Assembly: GCA_947254705.1 (NCBI GenBank)
Contig: CAMYCX010000077.1
Location: forward strand, 1-5,069
DNA length: 5,069 bases
DNA from: an uncultured Veillonellaceae bacterium
Lineage (GTDB): Bacteria; Bacillota; Negativicutes; Veillonellales; Negativicoccaceae
Direction: 5' to 3'
Below the pieces are notes generated by a model that did no database searches, was not told the DNA's origin, and saw nothing but the letters and a program-made list of their open reading frames with translations. Below, piece by piece: positions 1 through 5,069 of this stretch. Numbering within the stretch: the first letter of the stretch is position 1; each line of letters starts with the position of its first letter. The translations under genes and the position numbers were made by a program.

Positions 1-46
1 CACCCATAAGGTTTCGTCGGCAGCGTCAGATGTGTATAAGAGACAG
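1..46 (+). other. Sequencing adapter (Nextera/Tn5 read-1) left on contig end, with probable i5 index
   Basis: Bases 14-46 match the 33-base Nextera read-1 transposase adapter exactly: TCGTCGGCAGCGTC followed by the 19-base Tn5 mosaic end AGATGTGTATAAGAGACAG. Bases 1-3 (CAC) fit the last bases of the P5 primer and 4-13 (CCATAAGGTT) fit a 10-base i5 index, in the right order for a dual-indexed library. This is synthetic sequence that was not trimmed before assembly. Read on the minus strand it encodes the tell-tale residues LSLIHI and then a stop. Genomic sequence starts at 47. The adapter identity is certain from recall of the standard sequence; the index reading is inference. Confidence 0.97.
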
Positions 47-1039
47 GTACAATAACATACCGATGACCGTTAGCCCCAACCAGTGAGTTGCCGTATATTC
101 CCGACGCCACACCATCGCACCGAGTGCTGCTGTTCCCATAGCAAATGAACGGACCACCGGAGGTACCCATCCTGCCAAGGCCGCATAAAAGCCAACGATT
201 GCGACCGCAAAGAAAAATATTCGTTTTTGGCTCAGTCCGATCCAACCGCCCAATCCCATCAAAACGCCAAATAAAAGCGAAATATGAGACCCCGAAACTG
301 ACAATATATGAATCATTCCTGTCGTCGCAAAATCCGATACAACTTGCGGTGAAAGCTGATTATAGTTGCCACCGAAAAGCAGTGAATCTGCCAAATTGGC
401 CACCTCTTTGGATGCCATCTTGGCATGTAAAAACGAGCTGACCTTTTCATGAGCAGATGAAATATATCGATCCCAATGATATGTTTCATCCGTTCCGCGG
501 TAAATTGCCTTTTGCGATGAATCCGTATACAAATTACCGAGATAGCCCTGTGCTCGACGACGATATTCCAACAAAATATTGCCCGGATTTCGATAGTAGC
601 GGAATGCAACAATTCGTCCCGTTAATGTTAATTGATCACCGATAGCATACATCGGCTCCGAATTCTTAGCATACCAATAAGCATTCCCTCGTGCCGGCAT
701 GCTTGTTCCGTCTTCATACATTACTTGCTGTAATCGAACACCATAACGTATTGCCAAATTATCTTCAGATCCGATTTTTTCGCCCTTTGTAATAACCGTA
801 ACAGCATACTGCCCACTTCCCCCCACAAGGTAGCCGGATAATGTACTTTCATGATCCTGCATCCATATACATCTCACCCCGCCGACCCACAAAAAAAAGA
901 GTGCTGTACCGACGGCACACCATCCCCAATTTCGACCTCGTAAGCCATACCCTAAACACGCTAAAGCAGCCGCTACGACTCCGCCCAACATTCCAACGGA
1001 TAAAACCTCGGCTGACTGCAATACAATTCCGACCGCCAC
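47..1039 (-). CDS. comEC: ComEC/Rec2 DNA-uptake channel, N-terminal 331 residues (cut by contig end)
   Basis: Polytopic membrane protein that carries one strand of transforming DNA across the cytoplasmic membrane. Hydrophobic helices lie at about residues 10-30 and 38-56. A soluble, beta-rich DUF4131/OB-like part covers about 75-165. The Competence domain starts near 215, with LLFGG (220-224), the hallmark HILSVSGSHISLL (244-256) and WVPPVVRS (291-298) in successive helices. Family members usually run 700-800 residues, so the rest of the channel and any C-terminal metallo-beta-lactamase domain are missing. The open frame appears to continue to a TGA at 26-28, but that stop and the last six residues (LSLIHI) come from the adapter; Tyr331 (47-49) is the last genuine residue. 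The start is GTG at 1037-1039, with AGGTG 8 bases upstream; no in-frame ATG lies between it and the upstream stop. It follows comEA by 32 bases and is probably co-transcribed with it. Confidence 0.93.
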
Positions 1040-1047
1040 CAGGCCGG

Positions 1048-1052
1048 CACCT
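1048..1052 (-). promoter_or_regulatory. Ribosome binding site of comEC
   Basis: AGGTG on the minus strand, 8 bases before the GTG at 1037-1039. It decides the start, because the frame upstream is open back to a TGA but offers no ATG. It lies in the 32-base gap after the comEA stop. Confidence 0.6.
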
Positions 1053-1071
1053 ATCAGTGTGCCATACTCGG

Positions 1072-1605
1072 CTATACCGTAATATGAGTTCGAATCTTTT
1101 GAAATTTTCCCTCACCGATTCCTTTCACCTTTTTCAAATCCTCAGTAGCGCCAAATAATCCGCTTTCCCTTCGATAGTCAATAATTTTTTGTGCTGTCGC
1201 AGGGCCAATCCCCGGCAACGTCTCCAGTTCTTTCTCAGTAGCATAATTGATGTTGACAAGCATTATCCCCAACTTCGATTCAGGCGGACTAAAATTATAT
1301 CCTATGGACACATGATCTCCTTCCGCTACCTTTTGTGCCAGATTTACACTCTCCGTATCTGCATAGGGCAACCAATTGCCTGCCGCCTTAACGGCATCGG
1401 CTACTCGACTTCCCTGTGGCAAAAAGTACATCCCCGGACGCTCCACCGCCCCCGAAACATACACAGCCACCCCTGCAATATCGGTTACTTCTTGACCGTT
1501 TTGTACGATTGGCTGCATTTCTTCTGCGGGGGAAAACACGCTATAATAGATAAATGAGAGACCAATTATACCGACCATCAATCCTATCCAATAGCGTCGC
1601 TCCAT
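1072..1605 (-). CDS. comEA: ComEA competence DNA receptor (SLBB + helix-hairpin-helix)
   Basis: Membrane-anchored receptor that binds double-stranded DNA outside the cytoplasmic membrane and hands it to ComEC. The 177 residues show the usual order. A short basic N-terminus (MERR) is followed by one membrane helix at about 6-24, then a linker. An SLBB domain covers about 46-104, starting VAVYVSGAVERPGMY. A C-terminal tandem helix-hairpin-helix domain covers 117-177, opening with VNIN (117-120) and carrying the two hairpins LPGIGPATAQKI (130-141) and VKGIGEGKFQKI (160-171), the sequence-independent DNA-binding elements. The length fits the family. The ATG at 1603-1605 is preceded by GGGAGGTG 4 bases upstream. 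It is first in an apparent comEA-comEC operon without comEB, an arrangement common in Bacillota. The intact frame suggests a functional gene, but the other competence genes are not in view. Confidence 0.96.
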   Translation of the reverse strand: MERRYWIGLMVGIIGLSFIYYSVFSPAEEMQPIVQNGQEVTDIAGVAVYVSGAVERPGMYFLPQGSRVADAVKAAGNWLPYADTESVNLAQKVAEGDHVSIGYNFSPPESKLGIMLVNINYATEKELETLPGIGPATAQKIIDYRRESGLFGATEDLKKVKGIGEGKFQKIRTHITV

Positions 1606-1609
1606 GCTA

Positions 1610-1617
1610 CACCTCCC
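1610..1617 (-). promoter_or_regulatory. Ribosome binding site of comEA
   Basis: GGGAGGTG on the minus strand, separated by TAGC from the ATG at 1603-1605. It is a near-complete anti-16S match and fixes the comEA start. Confidence 0.85.
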
Positions 1618-1664
1618 AATTAATTACTATCATGTTAATTTTATTATATATCAATTTTCATAAA

Positions 1665-1670
1665 AAGGAG
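1665..1670 (+). promoter_or_regulatory. Ribosome binding site of the M29 aminopeptidase
   Basis: AAGGAG followed by the 7-base spacer AACTAAA and the ATG at 1678. This is a strong, ideally spaced site that supports the annotated start. Confidence 0.88.
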
Positions 1671-1677
1671 AACTAAA

Positions 1678-2946
1678 ATGGATACTATATTAGCTAAAAA
1701 TTATGCCCTGATCTTACTTCGTTATGGTGTCAATTTGCAACCAGGACAAAAAGTTGTCATCAATGCTCCTGTTGAAAGCGCAAAATTTACAGAAATTTTA
1801 TGCCAAGAAGCTTTTCAATACGGTGCTGCCGATGTTCGCATCGAATGGCATTCCGCAGTGCACGCCGTCGCTCGTCTCATCCATGCGCAAGAACAATATC
1901 TATGCCACTTTCCGAACTCCATGATTACCAAATACCATGAATTAATTGACGAAAATTATGCGATTATATCCTTGGTATCCTGCCAATCCCCACACTTTAC
2001 CGGGGTCTCTCCTGAACGAATTTCAACCTTGCAGCAAGCTAAAAATCGTGTATTCAGTTTTTACTCCGATGCAATCATGAACTCTCAAGTTCAGTGGCTC
2101 GTTGCAGCAGTTGCCACACCGACTTGGGCACAAATGCTGTTTCCCGACGATGAAAATCCATTGGAAAAATTATGGAATGCTATTTTTTCCATTGCGCGCG
2201 TACACAAGGACAACCCCCTAGCGCATTGGCAACACCATTTAGATGCTTTACACCGGATGCGACGAGTACTCAATGATCTCCAACTAAATTCATTGGAATA
2301 TCACTCTGCCAACGGCACTGATTTGCATATTGGATTGCCTGCCACTCACATTTGGCAAGGTGGCAATGAAAAAAGCGGTCGAGTTGTTCCTTTTGCCGCG
2401 AACATCCCCACAGAAGAAATTTTTACCGCTCCTCACGCAACTGATGTTCACGGCACTGTCTACAGTACCCGCCCGCTCGTTGTCTATAACCAAGTTGTCA
2501 ATGGCATTCGTTTAACCTTCAAAGACGGCCGCGTCACCGATGCATTCGCCTCACAGGGAGACGAAGCTTTGCAACGCCTACTGAAATCGGATAGAGGCGC
2601 CTCTCATTTGGGAGAGGTCGCATTAGTTCCTTGCGATTCACCAATCTCACGTATTCCATACTCGTTTTATGAAACACTAATTGATGAAAATGCGTCATGT
2701 CACCTGGCACTCGGCGCAGCCTATCCGACGTGCATTGACAACGGTAAGCATATGAGTGAAGATGAACTCATCGCCGCCGACATCAACCGTTCGCAAATAC
2801 ATGTCGACTTCATGATCGGCAATGATGATATGGAAATTCTTGGACACACTCGTTCCGGCAAAACTGTATTCATTTTCCAAAACGGAAAATGGTCCGAAAC
2901 GATGCTTCAACGTGCCTCGACTATCGACGTAAAGCCAGCAAAATAA
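1678..2946 (+). CDS. M29-family metallo-aminopeptidase (AmpS/PepS type)
   Basis: Cytoplasmic two-metal aminopeptidase that removes N-terminal residues from short peptides. The 422 residues are close to the usual 410 or so. The N-terminal half (about 1-200) has the family opening with LLRYGVNLQPGQKVVINAP. The C-terminal catalytic half carries the expected metal ligands: Glu246/Glu247 in NIPTEEIFTAPH (243-253), Glu313 in LGEVALV (311-317), His342 in NASCHLALGAAY (338-349) and His375/Asp377 in IHVDFMIG (374-381). Tyr349 is the likely catalytic tyrosine. No signal peptide or membrane segment is seen. The assignment of each ligand rests on known M29 structures (AmpS, AmpT, PepS); the motifs themselves are seen directly. 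Exact specificity cannot be read, so no symbol is given. It is transcribed away from comEA, and its last 26 bases overlap the permease gene on the opposite strand. Confidence 0.95.
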   Translation: MDTILAKNYALILLRYGVNLQPGQKVVINAPVESAKFTEILCQEAFQYGAADVRIEWHSAVHAVARLIHAQEQYLCHFPNSMITKYHELIDENYAIISLVSCQSPHFTGVSPERISTLQQAKNRVFSFYSDAIMNSQVQWLVAAVATPTWAQMLFPDDENPLEKLWNAIFSIARVHKDNPLAHWQHHLDALHRMRRVLNDLQLNSLEYHSANGTDLHIGLPATHIWQGGNEKSGRVVPFAANIPTEEIFTAPHATDVHGTVYSTRPLVVYNQVVNGIRLTFKDGRVTDAFASQGDEALQRLLKSDRGASHLGEVALVPCDSPISRIPYSFYETLIDENASCHLALGAAYPTCIDNGKHMSEDELIAADINRSQIHVDFMIGNDDMEILGHTRSGKTVFIFQNGKWSETMLQRASTIDVKPAK

Positions 2947-3790
2947 TCGCTCCAACAACCGACACGGCTCCCAACATTTCCCCCACACCGAATGTCATAT
3001 GTAACACCAAACTTGAAAAAATAATTGCTGCAAACGGCTCCGTACAAGCAAAAACACTTACTGCGGTCGGCGACAAAGAACGCAAAGCATAGAGATACAA
3101 ATAAAAAGGGATCACAGTCCCCAACACGACAATAGCCAAAAAAGGCCACAATACATCCGGGCGAAGAAACAGATGAGGATGCCTTAAACCTATCGTTGCG
3201 CATCCGAACAATCCGCCCCACAACATTCCGACACCAAGCAATTGGTATGCTGGAATGTTTTTTAACAAATCAATCGGATACAATGTATAGAATGCTAAAC
3301 TAACAGCAGAAATCAATCCCCAAACAATTCCGAGCCAAGGAACCGTCAAACGCTCTGTACTTCCTCCCGACACCATCAGAAGAACACCAATTACCGCCAA
3401 CAACGTACCTATGCCTTCTATGATATCAGGGCAGCGTCGACGCCGTGCCGCTAAATATAACACAATTAGTACCGGCGCCAAATATTGAAGCACAGTTGCT
3501 GCCGCTGCATTGCCATGAAAAATAGAAGCGAAGTAAGTAAACTGTACGCTCAAAATTCCGACAATTCCAAAAACCGGTATCCGCCAAAACCAGTCTTTTT
3601 TCGTCCCTGCGACCGATCTCATTTCCCCCGACAACATAGCGGGGAATAAAAACAAAAAGCCTGACAGCAATAGTCTCGCTACTGTCAAATCATTCGCCGT
3701 CATTGGAGTCACCATAAACAAGTGCTGCGCAATAACACCACACATCCCCCAACAAACCGCTGCCAAGATTACTGCTCCGATATCAAGCAT
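2921..3790 (-). CDS. EamA/DMT-superfamily permease (drug/metabolite exporter type)
   Basis: Integral membrane transporter of the 10-TMS drug/metabolite transporter superfamily, made of two EamA repeats. With the start at 3788-3790 it has 289 residues, typical of the family. Hydrophobic segments fall near 3-23, 34-52, 71-90, 94-114, 123-141 (first repeat) and 152-172, 182-200, 214-234, 240-260, 267-287 (second). Family-like stretches include AAATVLQYLAPVLIVLY (96-112) and, in the second repeat, CTEPFAAIIFSS (249-260) followed by GEMLGAVSVVGAIIL (270-284). A basic RRRR (116-119) sits in the loop after helix 4, as expected for the cytoplasmic side. The frame is open to an ATG at 3881-3883, but the 31 extra residues are hydrophilic and lack a ribosome site, while the ATG at 3790 has AGGAG 7 bases upstream. 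The substrate is unknown; members move amino acids, nucleosides or other metabolites. The stop lies inside the aminopeptidase gene. Confidence 0.92.
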   Translation of the reverse strand: MLDIGAVILAAVCWGMCGVIAQHLFMVTPMTANDLTVARLLLSGFLFLFPAMLSGEMRSVAGTKKDWFWRIPVFGIVGILSVQFTYFASIFHGNAAAATVLQYLAPVLIVLYLAARRRRCPDIIEGIGTLLAVIGVLLMVSGGSTERLTVPWLGIVWGLISAVSLAFYTLYPIDLLKNIPAYQLLGVGMLWGGLFGCATIGLRHPHLFLRPDVLWPFLAIVVLGTVIPFYLYLYALRSLSPTAVSVFACTEPFAAIIFSSLVLHMTFGVGEMLGAVSVVGAIILLALRR

Positions 3791-3797
3791 AACACTT

Positions 3798-3802
3798 CTC
3801 CT
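3798..3802 (-). promoter_or_regulatory. Ribosome binding site that decides the permease start
   Basis: AGGAG within TTAGGAGAAG on the minus strand, 7 bases before the ATG at 3788-3790. It favours the 289-residue protein over the 320-residue reading that begins at 3883. Confidence 0.8.
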
Positions 3803-3845
3803 AATCTCATATCGCGTCTCATCATGACGATCATTTTTAATTGAT

Positions 3846-3851
3846 ATAATA
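3846..3851 (-). promoter_or_regulatory. Possible -10 box for the permease gene
   Basis: TATTAT on the minus strand, about 56 bases upstream of the chosen start, in an AT-rich stretch. At 17-18 bases no good -35 is seen (CAGAAG or TCAGAA), so this is only a candidate. If real, its transcript could not include the upstream ATG at 3883, which again favours the shorter protein. Confidence 0.25.
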
Positions 3852-4223
3852 AAAAGCCTATCACCGTACTTCTGACATATCATAAATATTCGTACTCTAA
3901 TTAATTTAATAGTAAATCAATCGTCCCTCCGGTGCAACTTTCTTCTACCTGGAACAGATGTCTTTATCATACTTTCGCCACTATCTTGGCAAGGCAAAAC
4001 ACCATGCTCAACCATACAACAACTGTAAAAGCCAAACATTAAAATACTTCCTAAAAATCGTATCCAAAAGGAGTAAATTGTCCCCAAGGCCCAAATGACA
4101 TGCTTCAGATCCTGGGGCTTCTTATTATGCCCAAACAACACAATAGCTTCACATTAAATGTTTTCGGCATCTCATCAAGACCATGAAGTTGCAAAACTGA
4201 AAGAAGATATTTTCACGTACGAC

Positions 4224-4253
4224 AAAAAATAGCTACTGCAAAAACAGTAGCTA
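4224..4253 (-). terminator. Intrinsic terminator, leftward
   Basis: A perfect 9-bp stem, TAGCTACTG (4230-4238) with CAGTAGCTA (4245-4253), encloses a 6-base loop. Six A bases at 4224-4229 give a run of six U in the minus-strand transcript right after the stem. On the plus strand the stem is not followed by T bases, so it works leftward only. It lies upstream of the permease gene and would insulate that gene from leftward transcripts coming from beyond 4253, yet no intact leftward gene ends there. Confidence 0.75.
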
Positions 4254-4294
4254 CAAGGAATAAATACGAGAGATTGGCAGCCTTTTCTCGCTAG

Positions 4295-4465
4295 CTTCTT
4301 AGACCAAAAGCGAAAGAAGCACAACTTCTCTATGACAAAGGAATGCGATCCCCCATCATTTCCAACTCGATGCGAAAGAAATACGAAAAGGTGCATAAAA
4401 CCGAAATCGTATTCTGTGGTAACGGTTATGACCGCGCCGAAACATTCGTAAAAATATTCAACTAG
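4295..4465 (+). pseudogene. Possible 3' end of an unidentified rightward gene
   Basis: A 56-codon open stretch between TAG at 4292-4294 and TAG at 4463-4465 reads like protein. It is rich in Lys/Arg/Glu and includes KAKEAQLLYDKGMRSPIIS, followed by KKYEKVHKTEIVFCGNGYD, and ends FVKIFN. There is no start codon with a ribosome site, so as it stands it cannot be a complete gene. Its stop coincides with the foot of a rightward terminator hairpin, which is where a real gene end would lie. The same frame upstream of 4292 is also partly protein-like, so the in-frame stop may be a disabling mutation. I do not recognise the family. Confidence 0.28.
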
Positions 4466-4499
4466 TCGGAAGGTCATTTGCCCTTCCACTCTATTTTTT
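4464..4499 (+). terminator. Probable intrinsic terminator, rightward
   Basis: GGAAGG (4468-4473) pairs with CCTTCC (4482-4487) across an 8-base loop. AGT (4464-4466) can extend the stem with ACT (4488-4490) past a single bulged C at 4467. CTA and then six T bases (4494-4499) follow. The position, directly on the TAG at 4463-4465, fits the end of a rightward gene. The bulge and the 3-base gap before the T run make it weaker than the leftward terminator. Confidence 0.5.
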
Positions 4500-5069
4500 G
4501 TTTGTTTATTTAGGAGGTTGGTCGTACGAAAAGGCAAAGAAAACCGAGATTCAGCAATTTCACCCGATTGAAGCAAAGGATTATTGTCTCACATCTCATG
4601 ATTTTATTTTATTCGTAGAAAGAAGTGAAATACTACTACAAGAGCTGTGAAGATATTGTCCTTGTATAAGCGACTATCTTCATGTTTCTCCGGAAGTTTG
4701 CATAGAGTAACGACCCGAATCCGATGCTCCTTTTGCTCACCATGTTTCAAGCGCTTGTGTTGTTCGCAAAAAGGATCTTAACCCTTATCAACCAAATCAG
4801 CTACAAAGTAGATGACGAGACCAAAATGCACCACCTGCTCGAAAAATGTCTTATGCTCCACCTTGAAAAAACATCTACAACTTATGTAGCGGGTTCAATA
4901 AACAGGTGGAACTTCGATACTCGAATCCCTACAAAATAAATGTGACGATGAATACCCCGAATGGATTCGATCCTACGGTTACTAGCGGAAATGGAAATTT
5001 TATGCCACAGACGAAGAAATTCCCCTTCGATTCCTTGGCATAGAGTGGGAAATCTCGGGGGAAAATCCT

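Larger units (their letters stand above)
1606..1677. promoter_or_regulatory. Divergent control region between comEA and the M29 aminopeptidase
   Basis: All transcription signals for both genes should fit in this very AT-rich 72-base gap. On the minus strand a perfect TATAAT (1643-1648) is the best -10 for comEA; the -35 at 17-18 bases is poor (TTCTCC, overlapping the aminopeptidase ribosome site). On the plus strand TATTAT (1642-1647) or TATATA (1645-1650) could serve the aminopeptidase, again without a good -35. The two candidate -10 boxes overlap, so the two polymerases would compete for the same DNA. No clear operator palindrome is visible. Confidence 0.5.
3884..5069. other. About 1.2 kb with no convincing intact gene; fragmentary, probably decayed coding sequence
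   Basis: No frame on either strand gives a protein I recognise or a long ORF with a ribosome site. Instead, short protein-like stretches on the plus strand change frame: codons at 4158-4229 (MFSASHQDHEVAKLKEDIF onward, stop at 4230), at 4295-4462 (stop at 4463), at about 4499-4647 (containing YEKAKKTEIQQFHPIEAKDY), and from 4986 to the window end (containing TDEEIPLRFLGIEWEIS). Two hairpin terminators of opposite polarity and an orphan AGGAGG lie among them. This texture suggests old genes or a mobile-element gene broken by frameshifts, but I see no terminal inverted repeats, target duplication or catalytic motif to name one. Low sequence quality near a contig end could also produce it. Confidence 0.45.

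Noticed and set aside
3841..3850. TTGATA and TATAAT on the plus strand, promoter-like
   Set aside because: The two boxes overlap rather than being spaced by 17 bases, and no rightward gene follows.
3791..3883. N-terminal extension of the permease by 31 residues from ATG 3883
   Set aside because: The extension is hydrophilic and unlike the family, the ATG has no ribosome site, and the ATG at 3790 has a well-spaced AGGAG.
4079..4120. Imperfect inverted repeat CCCCAAGG / CCTGGGG
   Set aside because: The arms need an unpaired base, the loop is over 20 bases and no T run follows, so it is a poor terminator or operator candidate.
3917..4141. Minus-strand open frame of 74 codons with a hydrophobic middle
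   Set aside because: It would start at GTG or TTG without a ribosome site, resembles no family I know, and overlaps coding-like sequence on the other strand. Not supported as a gene.
4175..4576. Minus-strand open frame of 133 codons
   Set aside because: It runs straight through the leftward terminator and lies opposite the rightward gene-like stretch and its terminator. Its Phe/Ser/Cys-rich makeup is typical of an antisense shadow.
4724..4939. Plus-strand open frame of 71 codons starting MLLLLTMF
   Set aside because: No ribosome site precedes the ATG at 4724 or the one at 4742, and no motif is recognisable. It may be part of the decayed sequence but is not an intact gene.
5030..5069. Possible second adapter at the right end
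   Set aside because: No mosaic end or read-2 adapter sequence is present; the contig simply ends.

Overview
The window looks like the end of a bacterial contig, probably from a Bacillota-type organism. The evidence is the purine-rich Shine-Dalgarno sites (GGGAGGTG, AAGGAG, AGGAG), a comEA-comEC late-competence pair, an M29 aminopeptidase and moderate GC content. A Negativicutes or Clostridia member is plausible, but genus cannot be read from the sequence. The first 46 bases are not genomic: 14-46 is the Illumina Nextera/Tn5 read-1 adapter and 1-13 fits the end of P5 plus a 10-base index. Genomic sequence starts at 47.

Layout. (1) 47-1605, minus strand: comEA (SLBB plus helix-hairpin-helix DNA receptor) followed after 32 bases by comEC (DNA-uptake channel). 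comEC is cut off by the contig end, and its apparent stop lies inside the adapter. (2) 1606-1677: a 72-base divergent control region serving comEA leftward and the aminopeptidase rightward. (3) 1678-2946, plus strand: a complete M29 (AmpS/PepS-type) metallo-aminopeptidase with all expected metal ligands. (4) 2921-3790, minus strand: a complete EamA/DMT-family ten-helix permease whose 3' end overlaps the aminopeptidase 3' end by 26 bases. (5) 3791-5069: the permease leader, then over 1 kb without a convincing intact gene. This last stretch holds a leftward intrinsic terminator (4224-4253), a probable rightward terminator (4464-4499) placed directly on the stop of a 56-codon open stretch, an orphan AGGAGG, and short protein-like stretches that switch frame. 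It is most easily read as decayed genes.

Functionally, comEA and comEC work together: ComEA binds incoming double-stranded DNA at the outer face of the membrane and ComEC passes one strand into the cytoplasm. The aminopeptidase and the permease are housekeeping-type genes with no evident tie to competence. I found no CRISPR array, RNA gene, intact mobile element or convincing new system. The points most worth attention are the adapter artefact and the unexplained right-hand 1.2 kb.
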